This document shows, piece by piece, positions 44,884 through 55,581 of a stretch of DNA of 64,000 nt. Below the pieces are notes generated by a model. It saw only the letters and a program-made list of their open reading frames with translations. It ran no database searches and was not told the DNA's origin. Numbering within the stretch: the first letter of the stretch is position 1; every line of letters begins with the position of its first letter. The DNA lies in assembly GCA_017893485.1 (NCBI GenBank), contig CM030360.1, positions 15,361,971-15,425,970 on the forward strand. The letters are read 5' to 3'. Made by a program: the position numbers and the translations under genes. The DNA is from Hemerocallis citrina. Lineage: Eukaryota > Streptophyta > Magnoliopsida > Asparagales > Asphodelaceae.

Positions 44884-46640
44884 ATGCCCTTCACTCCAGC
44901 CTTGCCATCTCCTGCTGATTGGGCTAATCATCAGCAATGCCCCACACAGCTGGAACTACAGCACATGGGTCAGTCTATCAATGCTGGCTCCTCTGTTTCT
45001 GCACTTTCTACCACTCCCGGTATGAATTCCTTCTGGATTTTAGATTCTGGTGCATCACATCATCTCACTAGTAATCAGACACTATTCACCACCTGCACAG
45101 CACTTCCCTCTCACTCTCCATCTCTACACACAGCTGATGGCTCACCACTTCTTATTACACTCTCAGGAACAATTAGTTCTCCCACTCTCACATTACCATA
45201 TGTTCTTTATGCTCCTCATTTATCAATAAACCTTATTTCTATTTGTGCGTTGTGCGATAGTGGTCTTCTCGTTACTTTTGACTCTTTAGGTTGTTCTATT
45301 ACTGATTCCTCCATCGGTGAGGAATTTGGACGTGCTAGTCGTCAGGGTCGTCTATACTATCTAGATTTTCTTCGTGCACACCACTCTCCTAGTTTTGCCG
45401 ATATTGTTTCCTCTGATGCTGATCTGTGGCACAGACGTTTATGTCATATTAGCGCATCACGACTCCAGACTATAGCTCGCAGTGGTGCCCTTGGTTCTCT
45501 CACTTTTAACATTTATCTGATTGTCATGGTTGTCATTTGGTCAAACACATTGCCCTACCCTTTAGTCACAAAAGATCTTCTAAAACCACTCATCATTTTC
45601 AACTTGTTCATTCTGACATATGAGAACCCTCTCCCGTACCTTCGTGGAAAGGGTATCTCTATTATGTTGCCTTCATCGATGACTTCACTAGACATACATG
45701 GATTTTTCTTATGCGGCAGCGATCTGAGATACCTGATATTTACCAGTTCTTTACAACTATGATTCACACTCAGTTCGGTGTATGCATTAGGAATTTTCGA
45801 TCGGACGGTGCACGTGAGTACGCTTCCACCACTATGAGATCGATCCTTCAGTCTCACGGCACCCTTTCTCAACAATCATACCCTCACACACATGAGCAGA
45901 ATGGAGTAGCTGAACGCAAGCATCGTCACATCCTTGAGACGGCTCGCGCTCTTTTACTCTCCTCTTTCGCTCCTCATTCTTTCTGGGCTGAAGCCATCAT
46001 GACCTCTGTTAGTCTTATTAATATTACTCCCTCGTCTGTCCTAGCTGAGATGATGTCTTATGAGGCTCTTTATCATTCTCCTCCCGACTACAGTATGTTC
46101 CATACTTTTGGGTGCACCTGTTACGTCCTTCTCCCTCCTACTGAGCGCACGAAGCTCTCCACTCGTGCTGCTAAGTGCATTCACCTAGGTTTCAGCCCTG
46201 AACACAAAGATTATTGTTGTTTTGATCCATCAGCGGATCGTGTCCGCATTTCTCAACATGTATCCTTTGTGGAAGACTCCTCTTACTACCTGACCCCCCC
46301 AAGGATACTAGATTTCTCGATTCCCCAGTTGTTGCTAGCCCCCCGACTCTATCTTTCCGCATTCCTTTTGATCCCACTCCTCTGGCTCCATTCACATCTC
46401 CTGCAGTCCTTATACCTGTTGTTCCCCCTACCGAAACACCACCTACATCCCCACAGCAGCCAGGACCCATCCAACCTACTTCCCCACCGACACATGCACC
46501 TACTCCACCATCATCACCCCCACACCCTGTCAGTCCACCACCTCTTCGTCAGTCTACCCGTTCCACTTTTGGTATTCTTCCGGCACGTTATACACCTGAT
46601 GCCACTGGTCCTTCTGATCATTTTGGTTTTGCCACCTTAG
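44884..46640 (+). pseudogene. pol: Copia 2 pol: protease and integrase
   Basis: The first frame (44884-45762) has the protease motif FWILDSGASHHLTSNQTLF and integrase zinc-region start LWHRRLCHISASRLQ. A frameshift near 45520 moves to the frame carrying CHLVKH, HSDIW and FIDDFTRHTWIFL. The frame from 45711 continues with RNFRSDGAREYAS, HTHEQNGVAERKHRH and FWAEAIMTSVSLIN. The end drifts into a shifted proline/leucine-rich frame after 46320, so the C-terminal part is frameshifted. Confidence 0.87.
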
Positions 46641-47264
46641 CTTCATATTCACCCCAGTTTCATGCATATCTCACTGCTATACACTCTATACGTGAGCCCA
46701 GAACCTATCAAGATGCAATTTAATATCCTAAATGGAGGAAAGCTATTGCAGAGGAATTCTGTGCATTTGATCAGACTGGCACTTGGGATGTTATTCCTCT
46801 GCCAGAGGGCGTTCAGCCTATTAGATGCAAGTGGATCTTCAAGGTCAAATATCAACCTGATGGATCTATTGAGCGGCACAAGACTCGTCTAGTAGTCCGA
46901 GGATTTACTCAGGAGCATGACATTGATTATGATGAAACCTTTGCTCCCGTTGCACAGATGACTACTGTTCGCACTCTTCTTGCTGTTGCAGCCATCCGCC
47001 AATGGCCATTATACCAGATGGACGTGAAGAATGCTTTTCTTCATGGTACCTTATCTGAGGTTATTTATATGGATCCTTCTCCTGGCCTCCCTACTCCTCC
47101 TCGTCTTGTTTGCCAGTTGCGTCGAGCTATATATGGTTTGAAGCAGGCCCGTCGAGCCTGGTTTGAGTGTTTTTGCCTTGTCATTACAAAGGCTGGTTTT
47201 AGTCAGAGTTCTCAGGACCATTCTATGTTTATGCGGTCATCACCACAGGAGAGGGTAATTGATG
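46641..47264 (+). pseudogene. pol: Copia 2 pol: RT first part
   Basis: The region reads AIAEEFCAFDQTGTWDVIPL, CKWIFKVKYQPDGSIERHK, GFTQEHDIDYDETFAPVAQM, YQMDVKNAFLHGTLSEVIYM, LRRAIYGLKQARRAWFE and ends at SQDHSMFMRSSPQ. The TAA in DAI-stop-YPKWR (46722) is an in-frame stop. The YVDD active site follows only after the 1.6-kb insertion. Confidence 0.87.
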
Positions 47265-48895
47265 AATCCAATAATATCCACATTTAGGAGCAATAATCTT
47301 AATGCAATTAGACATTTAAATACTCTATATGTGGTAATTTACTCTTCTTTTCTCTTTTCCACAGGAAACAGCCTAAAAACAGCTAAACGAAGCAGATTCA
47401 AGATTTACTCCAGATTGTGAGGATGATACACAGAAACTACAGAACACAAGTCGACTGGTTCTTCAAACAGGCGACTGGACAGAGAGGTTGAGTTTCCGAA
47501 GCTGCACAGTACAGTCGACTTACTCCGAAGACAGTCGACTTGACAGATTAATTATGAATCTACAGATGTCTCGACACAGTCGACTGATTACGAAACCAGT
47601 CGACTGGTATTCAGCAGAGTTAAAAGATAAGAATAGTTGAAGATTCATCCTCATCCAAATCCGAACCAAGATTAAGTTATCCAAATCCAGGTTATCTGCG
47701 AATAACAACTCTCCATTAATCAAGTTAGAGAACTGGGATTGGCAAGTGAGAAGATCGACTCAAATCTATATCCGATGTGTAAAGAGATAGAATGAGGGAC
47801 TTGAAATCTGTAGATGTGGGTAAAAGAAACTATAAAAAGGCTGGAATACGGAGTTTAGAAGGCATCGCTTAATCTCGGAAACATCGATCATCAACCAGCG
47901 AGCATTATTCTATCAGCATCGAAGAAGGAAGGAGATTAAGTGCACTGGAGGGAACGATCCAGTCAACTTAGAAGCAGTCAAGTCGACTTCTCGGGCTGAA
48001 CACCACTAGTGTTATTTCTTCTCTTTCTAGTTTTTATTTTAATCATGTATTCGAATCTGTTAGTCAATAAAAGTCTTATTATGTGCAACTAATTTTATAG
48101 TTGGGCAGATTGAAACCGTAGTCATGTAATGCTTATATTCTTCTAAACACTACTCGATCACTTATTGATTAAGCCTGATTGTATTGATATAAATTTATAA
48201 ATCAAACTTGATCAGAAGTTCTTAGGACAGTCGACTGAGAGTGACAACAAGTCGACTGACATGAAGAACCTGAGATTATCAAGTTTGCTTATTATAAAAC
48301 TGACTCTCTTATATAATTATAGAGACGACCCGTATCATGTGCTCATAATGGTAACACAGGAATCTTTAGGGGTTCCTGGTTTAATCAACTTGAGGGATCT
48401 AGATCTGATACCAATTTCTAGAACTTTGAGTGTTTGTTCGTTTCCATTGTTCCTATGCTTTCTTCAAGTGCAACTTAGTAGATACCATGCTAAATACTTA
48501 AGGAAAGAAACGAATTAGAGTAGATACCATGCCTAATTCTTGGCCTAGGGAAATATTAACTTTAAGGAGTAGATACCATGCCCTTAAAGGAACAAACATG
48601 AGTGATTAGAGTAGTGTAGAAGGTGACTTAGCATTATTGACTATAGGTGGAAATCAAGCCCAACTCATTTAATTGATATTTTGAGATACTACTTGATCTA
48701 GTCTTTATTTTTCTTTCAAATAAACTTTTAGAAAAAAAACTTTATGATTTGCATTTACTTTTGTTTTATTGATTAGTGAGTTAAGTACTACAATCTCTGT
48801 GGGATCGACCCTTGCTTTTCACTACGCTTCTATAAACGATTCGTACACTTGTAAGGTTTTAATTTGTGTGTAGTTTATCTATTTATTTAGATCAT
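47265..48895. mobile_element. Unclassified ~1.6-kb insertion in copia 2 RT
   Basis: It splits RT between MFMRSSPQ and ILLLYVDDM. I found no clear termini or duplication. It carries four pairs of AGTCGAC-type boxes (47449/47469 with a GCGAC variant, 47513/47533, 47578/47598, 47961/47981), a further pair 48229/48250, AATAAAAG at 48064, three GTAGATACCATGC words (48478, 48520, 48569), GATCTGATACCA at 48404 (reverse complement like a tRNA-Met primer site), and CTCTGTGGGATCGACCC near 48795. This mix looks like a non-autonomous LTR-type element or part of one; orientation unknown. Confidence 0.55.
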
Positions 48896-49940
48896 CTAGA
48901 TTGCACAACAGTAATTCTACTACTCTATGTTGACGATATGATCATTACTGGGGATGACTCTACGGGCATTATATCCACCCAGAAATACCTTCATCAGCAG
49001 TTTCATATGAAAGACCTTGGCAGACTACGTTATTTTCTGGGCCTAGAGATTGCTCATGGATCTCCGAGGATACTCATTTCTCAACATAAATACACATCAG
49101 ATATTATCTCTGCTGCATGCCTCTCTGACAGTAGATCAGCCGATACACCCACAGAAATACACATCAGATATTATCTCCGCTGCATGCCTCTCTGACAGTA
49201 GATCAGCCGATACACCCTTAGAGCTTCATGTGAAGCTTCGTCCCACTGATGGTGAGCTCCTTCCTGATCCCACTAGATACAGACAGATTGTTGGACATCT
49301 TGTCTACTTAAGCATGACCAGACCCAATATTGCTCACGCAGTCAGTATTGTCAGTCACTTTGTTTCTGCTCCTACATCAGTTCACTACGGTGCTCTTCTT
49401 CGGATCCTCAGATATCTTCGGGGCACTATCACTCGCTCATTATTCATGCCTTCTATATCCAAACTAGAGCTCAGTGCATATTCTGATTCAGATTGGGCAG
49501 ATGATACGACTACCAGAAGGTCTACCACAGGTTTCTGTCTATTTCTTGGTGATTTGCTAATCTCATGGCGGAGCAAGAAACAGGCAGTTGTTGCATGTTC
49601 TTCCACCGAGGCTGAGTACAGAGCAATGGCAGCTACTACTAGAGAGATTGTTCATGTTCGTTGGCTGTTATCAGATATGTGTGTCACTCTTACAGGAGCT
49701 ACTCCACTTTATTGTGATAACCGGAGTGCATTGCACATTGCAAGCAACCTGGTCTTTCATGAGCGAACGGAGCATATTGAGATTGATTGTCATTATGTTC
49801 GTGAGCGTTTTGAGGCAGGGACCATCTCTCTCCATTCTGTTACCTCTTCCCAGCAGACTGCAGACTTCTTCACCAAATTCCATACTGTTCAGAGATTCCG
49901 ACACTTAGTAGGCAAACTCACATTGTTTGACTCATCGTGA
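48896..49940 (+). pseudogene. pol: Copia 2 pol: RT end and RNase H
   Basis: It resumes with TTVILLLYVDDMIITGDD, QQFHMKDLGRLRYFLGLEI and ISQHKYTSDIISAACL. A 67-bp tandem duplication (49088-49150 and 49155-49217) shifts the frame. The next frame gives LRPTDGELLPDPTRYRQIVG, LVYLSMTRPNIAHAVSIVS and RNase H motifs AYSDSDWADD, KKQAVVACSSTEAEYRAMA, YCDNRSALHIA and TADFFTK. Confidence 0.9.
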
Positions 49941-49953
49941 GTTTGAGAGGGGG
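49941..49953 (+). other. Copia 2 polypurine tract
   Basis: TTTGAGAGGGGG directly before the right LTR, a standard copia plus-strand primer. Confidence 0.85.
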
Positions 49954-50091
49954 TGTTAGATATTATAGTCCCACATTGGATAGCTTGCTAGTTTTGTATT
50001 TGGTTCCTCCTATATATAGGAGATATTGTACTCATTATTTCTCAATTCAATATTTAGTATTGTCTTCAATTCTCTCTGATTTATCTTAACA
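49954..50091 (+). repeat. Copia 2 right LTR (138 bp)
   Basis: Same ends as the left copy. TATATATA at 50011-50018. Followed by the CTTCT duplication. Confidence 0.94.
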
Positions 50092-50635
50092 CTTCTCATA
50101 TGCAAATGAGAGTTATAACAAAGAATATTAAAAACTATCTTTATTATTTCTTTGAGGTTAAAACTGTTATTATCAAGAAAGTCGATTTAAAAAAAGCTGC
50201 ACTCCATCACAAGGTGATTAACAGTTTACCCACAAAAATCGAAAGTCAGAATTATTTTCATTACATTTCATTCCTTGTTTTATTATTCAGATATTGAATT
50301 ATTAAATCCTAGACATGGCCAAACAAGAATACTCAGACCATATCAAACCATGTATGGGATCCCATTCCATGTATGGTCTGAGTATAGGAACCTCACAAAG
50401 CCGGAGGCATCACAAAGGCTGGGATCCCATTCCCATGATCATAGGAACCTCCAAACTGTCTGAACATCTCCATTTGTTCATTCATCATCGCCGGCTCTTG
50501 ACGCCTCCTGGGCTGTTGCATTCGCCTCTTGCTGCTGCAATTTTTGCCCCGACGTTCTTTAGTGTCCTTTCAACCATGCAAGACAAATCAGTAGACTTCT
50601 TTATCCCATGCCGAGTAACTCCAAAACCCAAGTGA
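50092..50635. other. Spacer with a near-palindrome
   Basis: No gene. At 50331-50383 ACTCAGACCATA and TATGGTCTGAGT are perfect 12-bp arms around an inner ATGGGATCCCAT palindrome. A partial direct repeat (TGGGATCCCATTCC, later ATAGGAACCTC) follows at about 50420-50450. Confidence 0.6.
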
Positions 50636-51196
50636 TGCGGTTTGTTTTTTGGGAGTGGCTGCACCAGGTGTGAGTTCTTCTTGATTTGTATTTTTGCGGA
50701 TGCTTCGGTACGGATGGTATGCCGGACCCTCAGCCAGGGGGGACGGCTCGGGAGTAGAGGCAGGAGCGAGGTGGAGATCGAATGCTCGGCTCAGATCTGG
50801 AGTCTCGGATCCAGAGGTCTCGTGTACCTGCAATCGGCCTAGAAACACCGGGATCGGTTCCGGTGGCAGGCCCTCCGACGGTCTAGTCAGTCACTGAAGA
50901 AGAGTAACAGTAACTAGGGTTAGAGAGGGGAAAGATTGATTATTGATTACCTCTTGAAGGGGTAGAGGGTCTGGTATTTATAGGCAAAGCCAATCGAGTC
51001 TGGACCCGTTCGGAGACGGGTCTGGACCCAGTTGCCCATGGGCCTGACGTGGCGGAAGTCCAAGTGGTTTAGGGCTGACGTGGCAGGAGCCCTGGGTGGT
51101 TTAGGGCTGATGTGGCAGATCTGGATTGATCGGGGGTAAGCGCCTTTTGAGGGGATCCTGTGGCTCAGGAGGGGCCACGTCATCTGACCCATATCA
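50636..51196 (-). repeat. Tat-type gypsy LTR, minus strand (~561 bp)
   Basis: Read on the minus strand it starts TGATATGG, as does the plus LTR at 53112. Both share TATAAATACC (minus, 50975-50982), GGTAATCAATAATCAATCTT versus GGTAATCAATCTTTT, then GTCGGAGGG...GCCGGAA...CCCGGTGT...TTGCAGGT. Both are about 560 bp. A purine-rich AGGAGTGGGGGGCTCC lies directly before it on the minus strand, like a polypurine tract, so it would be a 3' LTR. No matching 5-bp duplication or primer site was found at its other end. Confidence 0.75.
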
Positions 51197-51377
51197 GGAG
51201 CCCCCCACTCCTGGAGGGCTGGGGGATCCAGCCGTGCAGGAGTGGCCTTTTGCCTCTGTAGGAAGAGCGGGGTGGTGTGTAAGGCGAAGAATGGGACCCG
51301 TATTTACAAGAAGAGGTCAGTGAGGTAGGATGAAGGGATCCCCTCTTGGAGTCACGCGGGGTCGTCGAAGCTTCGGC
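51197..51377. other. Spacer between the minus LTR and the minisatellite
   Basis: GC-rich, no gene. It includes the minus-strand purine tract. Confidence 0.5.
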
Positions 51378-51860
51378 CGACCGAGCCTCAAGGGTCGGCA
51401 GGCGAGCCCCTTGCTGGTTGGAAAAGCAAAGGGCGATGCTGATGCCGTGGAGCAGGAGACCTCCTTGACGAGCATGGAGGGTCGGCAGACGAGCCCCCAT
51501 ACTTATTGGAAAAGCAAGGGGGCGTCGAGACCGTGGAGCAGGAGGCCTTCTTGACGAGCACGGAGGGTCGGCAGGCGAGCCCCATCACTTGTTAGAAAAG
51601 CAAGGGGATGTAGGAGTCTGGAGCGAGGGTCCTTCTTGACGAGCATGGAGGGTCGGCAGGCGAGCCCCCTCACTTGTTGGAAAAGCAAAGGGGCATTGAG
51701 ACCGTGGAGCAGGAGGCCTTCTTGACGAGCGCGGAGGGTCGGCAGGCGAGGTAAGGGGATGTTGGAGTCTGGAGCGGGGGTCCTTCTTGACGAGCGTGGA
51801 GGGTCGGCAGGCGAGCCCCCTCAATTGTTGGAAAAGCAAGGGGGCATCGAGGTCCTGTTC
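51378..51860. repeat. ~86-bp minisatellite, six units
   Basis: AGGGTCGGCAG starts at 51391, 51478, 51565, 51649, 51735 and 51800 (spacings 87, 87, 84, 86, 65). The unit contains CTTCTTGACGAGCACGGAGG, GGCGAGCCCC, TTGGAAAAGCAAGGGG and GGAGCAGGAGG. The 65-base spacing reflects an internal deletion near 51750. The unit length gives shifting open frames on both strands, which I regard as non-coding. Confidence 0.9.
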
Positions 51861-51869
51861 AGTAGGAGC

Positions 51870-53110
51870 CAGCTTGCCGAGCGCCGAGCGCCGAGCTCGG
51901 AGTGCCGAGCCTGGAGGGCCAAGCCTGGAGGGCAGAGCCAGGAGAGCTGAGCCTGGGCAAGACTGAGGTAGCCAGTAGGTGGCTAGGATTCAGTGCCGAG
52001 TGTCGAGCCCGGAGTGCCGAACCTGGAGAGCCGAACCTGGGCATGACTGTGAGATAGCCTGTAGGTGGCTAGGAGTCAGTGCCAAGCACCGAGCCTGGAG
52101 TGTCGAGCCCGAAATGCCGAGCCTGGAGGGCCGAGCTAGGAGAGCTGAGCCTGGGCAAGACTGAGATAACCAGTAGGTGGCTAGGAGTCTGTGCCGAGTG
52201 TCGAGCCCGAAATGCCGAGATTGGAGGGCCGAGCCAGGAGAGCGGAGCCGGGGAAAGACTGTGAGATAGCCAGCTAGTGGCTAGGAGTCTGTGCCGAGTG
52301 CCGAGCCTAGAGTACCGAGCCTGGAGAACCGAGCCTGGGCAAGACTGTGAGATAGCCAGTAGGTGGCTAAGAGTCAGTACCGAGAACCGAGCGCGGAGTG
52401 CCGAGCCTGGAGAGCCGAGCCTGGACAAGACTGTGAGATAGCCAGTAGGTGTCTAGGAGTCAGTGCCGAGTGCCGAGCCTAGAGTGCCGAGCTCGAAATG
52501 CCGAGCCTGAAGGGCCAAGCCAGGAGAGCGGAGCCTGGGCAAGACTGTGAGATAGCCAGTTGGTGGCTAGGAGTCAGTGCCGAGCGCCGAGCCCGGAGTG
52601 CCGAGCCCGGAACACCGAGCCTGGAGGGCCGAGCCAGGAGAGCTGAGCCTAGGCAAGACTGAGATAGCCAGTTGGTGGCTAGGAGTCTATGCTGAGCGCC
52701 GAGCTCGGAGTGCCGAGCCAGGAATGCCGAGCCAGGAATGCCGAGCTAGGAGAGCTGAGCCTGGGCAAGACTGAGATAGCCAGTAGGTGGCTAGGAGTCA
52801 GTGCCGAATGCCGAGACCGAAGTCCCGAGGCTGGAGAGCCGAGCATGGGCAAGACTGTGAGATAGCCAATAGGTGGCTAGGAGTCAGTACCGAGCACCGA
52901 GCCCGGAGTGCAGAGCTTGGAGGGCCAAGCCAGGAGAGCTGAGCCTGGACAAGACTGTGAGATAGCCAGTAGGTGGCTATGAATCAGTGCCGAGCACCGA
53001 GCTCGAAGTGCCGAGCCTGGAGTGCCGAGCCTGGGGAAGACTGTGAGATAGCCAGTAGGTGGCTAGGAGTCAGTGCCGAGTTTCGAGCCTAGAGTGCCGA
53101 GCCTGGAAGG
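51870..53110. repeat. Compound minisatellite with 14-bp subrepeats
   Basis: AGGTGGCTAGGAGTC-type landmarks recur at 51978, 52064, 52176, 52276, 52362, 52448, 52562, 52674, 52786, 52872, 52972 and 53058. Spacings are 86, 112, 100, 86, 86, 114, 112, 112, 86, 100 and 86, close to 86 plus 0, 14 or 28. The steps come from a variable number of GCCGAGCCTGGAGT-like 14-mers between CTGTGAGATAGCCAG blocks. Confidence 0.9.
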
Positions 53111-53111
53111 C

Positions 53112-53676
53112 TGATATGGCTAAAAATAGGGTTAAATCTGGACCATTCAAATCGGGCACGAATCTTAAAACTCGGGGGTAAAATGGTAATTTCACCAACA
53201 AACGGGTCCGAAATTGAAACTGGGCCTTTTTCCAAAGGCCCAATAACCCATAAACGGATCCGTCTTACTGGGTGCGGGTTTCAACCCGCCAGAAATCCAG
53301 TCCAGCTGGATAGAATTAGGGTTTATGATTGTCCTTAATCAACGGTCCTGATCACTTCTATCCATTCACTGGGAAGTAGGAATTTGAACTTATCCCGAAA
53401 TTGGTTCCTAAGGCGGCTATAAATACCCCCCATCCCCCACTGTTACATGGTAATCAATCTTTTGCCAATCAAAGCTCTTTCATAATCTTTCTGATTACTG
53501 ACAAGAGCGTCGGAGGGTGCATCGCCGGAATCAACCCCGGTGTCTCGCACTTTTTGCAGGTCAACAACGGGAGAATCTCGGTCAAACTCCGGTGGAGGTG
53601 TTCAGGTTTGACTATTCAACTTCCTTCGAATCCACAAATCTATCTGTTTGCCCCCACACCGATTTCAGCAGCAACA
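53112..53676 (+). repeat. Tat-type 5' LTR (~565 bp)
   Basis: It starts TGATATGGCTAAAAATAGGG and ends CAGCAGCAACA. A TATA box TATAAATA lies at 53418-53425. The start is set by match to the inverted copy at 50636-51196 and by the abrupt end of the minisatellite. Element copies elsewhere are needed to confirm both ends. Confidence 0.75.
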
Positions 53677-53679
53677 GAT

Positions 53680-53696
53680 TGGTGCCGTCTGTGGGA
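53680..53696 (+). other. Tat-type primer-binding site
   Basis: TGGTGCCGTCTGTGGGA three bases after the LTR. Tat-lineage elements commonly use TGGCGCCGTCTGTGGGA-type sites; here one base differs. Confidence 0.8.
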
Positions 53697-53746
53697 ACCA
53701 CAAATAGCAGTCCAACTTCTTCCACCGATCAACACCGCCTCCAGCC

Positions 53747-55581
53747 ATGCCACCAAGGAAGCTGGGCTCTAGAGGGTCCAACCGTGGACCCACTCCTCCT
53801 CAACCACAACCGGAGGCTCCCCTCCAACCCATCAAGCCTCAGGGACAGCTCTATCCTCAACCCAATCAGCCGCTGCAGTAGTTGTAGCCTCCTTTCCAAA
53901 ATCTTCAACACCAGCAGGCTCCACTCGGGCCCCAGAATGCTGGTATAGGACCTCTCATCCTCACCCTCAGAAGCAACCTCTTCACCGCAACCATATCTCA
54001 GTACATAATCCTTACACCGACTCGATGGCATCCCATAACCCTCGGCCCTCAGAAGACCTCCGCAACGTCATCATCAACCGGCAGAAAGAAGAGGACCTTC
54101 ACCACTGTTTGGATGAAAGGCAGGCCCGTGAGGGAGTCTCCTGCTCAGAACGTCCAAATGCGCGATCTCCATACCATTGCGACCACAGGAGGTCCCCTTT
54201 TCATAGGAGGCAGAGAGAGTTTCCGGAGTACCGTCAAAGAAGGCATCATTCTCCTGCTGGTCGACAGCCCCAGAAGGATCAAAACGGACCTATCACCCGA
54301 GCAGAGTTCCAAGAGTTCCAGGCAACAATCTTGCAGGCCCTCAACATCCCACCAAACAACAACAATAATGGTTAGAGGGTTCCCACTCCTCAGCTGGTTC
54401 AAAGCCCTCGCCATCGGTCCCTAAGTCCTCCTCAAGCTTCGAGCCACCGCCATCATATTCCTAGTCCTCGCCCGTCTCCGAGCTACCATCGCCGTAGCCC
54501 ACGCTCCCCTTCGTACAAAGATAAGTCCAGAGGCTCACCAAGATACCGTCGAAGGGATGATGCTGTCTATCGCCATCTCCATGAGATGGAGAGGCACCTC
54601 GGTCAACTCTATAGGGACGAGGAACTGAGAGGAAGGACCCTCCGACCAAGTAGACCTCTATTTTCTCGAACCATCATGGAGGCACCCGTTCCAGCAAACT
54701 TCAAGCCCCCACAGTTCGAGACATAAATGGGGGGGTCAGATCCCATGGATCACATCGAGAGTTTCAAAACTCTCATGATGATCCATCAAGCCTCCGATGC
54801 CCTCCTATGCAAGACCTTTCCAATCACTCTCAAAGGCCCAGCTCGGGAATGGTACTCCCGCCTCGCTCCATCCTCCATATTCTCTTTTGAACAGTTCGAG
54901 ACCCTCTTCATAACCCACTTTGTGAGTAGCTGCCGCTCCGAAAAGACGAGTATTTCACTACTCTTCCTCAATCAGAAGAAGGCCGAGAAGTTAAGAGATT
55001 ATGTCAAGCAGTTTACCGCGGAAGCCAGGTCCATCGCCTCTCTCGACCAATCGGTCGCTGCAGCCGCTTTCCAGTCCAATGTCCTCAACTCGAACCTCCG
55101 ATCCTCCCTAGCCAAGAAGCTCCCACGAGACTTCTCCTACCTTCTCCTCAGAAGCGAGAAGTACATCCGGGCGGAGGAAGCTGAACATCGCCTCACATTC
55201 GAGGGATCCTCTTCTGGAAATAAGAGGAAGGCCACTAAAGACGAGGGAGCTAAAAGGCTCCAGAAGGACAATAGGGGTCAGCATCGTCCACCTCATAGAT
55301 TTGAAAAGTTTACCCCTCTCAATGCCAATGTTTCAACTATTCTCATGGAGGTAGAGAAAGAAGGGATCCTGCCTCCTGCCCCGAAGATGAATACTCCTGG
55401 GAAGAAGAGGGATAAGGAGAAGTGGTGCTGCTACCACCGAGACCACGGCCACGACACCAATGACTGTCGGGCCTTGAAGAATGAGATTGAAGCCCTTATT
55501 AAAAGAGGGCAAATCTCCAAGTTTGTAAGAAAGGACCGGGTCAATCTTCCTCCACCCCCAGGGGGGCTAACAAGTGGCTGA
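53747..55581 (+). pseudogene. gag: Tat-type gag (broken)
   Basis: The first ATG (53747) opens MPPRKLGSRGSNRG, a proline-rich frame that stops at 53879. After a frameshift the main frame runs from about 54025 to 55581 with stops at 54373 and 54724. It contains a basic arginine/histidine-rich region, then the gag core DPMDHIESFKTLMMIHQASD, GPAREWYSRLAPSSIFSFEQ, FITHFVSSCRS, QKKAEKLRDYVKQFTAEA. Near its end CCYHRDHGHDTNDC is a zinc-knuckle-like motif. The core matches Tat gag; three breaks make it inactive. Confidence 0.88.

Larger units (their letters stand above)
43846..50091 (+). mobile_element. Ty1/copia LTR retrotransposon 2 with very short LTRs
   Basis: 6.2-kb element flanked by the exact duplication CTTCT (43841-43845 and 50092-50096). 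The 138-bp LTRs lie at 43846-43983 and 49954-50091. It has a TGGTATCAGAG primer site, protease, integrase, RT, RNase H and a purine tract. A recognisable capsid part of gag is missing, RT is interrupted by about 1.6 kb (47265-48895), and a 67-bp duplication shifts the frame. Confidence 0.93.

Noticed and set aside
51126..52774. Many 60-119-codon frames on both strands
   Set aside because: GC-rich minisatellite units of 86-114 bp leave open frames by chance. The peptides just follow the repeat.
53401..53948. Two overlapping frames after the Tat TATA box
   Set aside because: They span LTR, primer site and the start of gag in wrong frames. The gag start at 53747 explains the region better.
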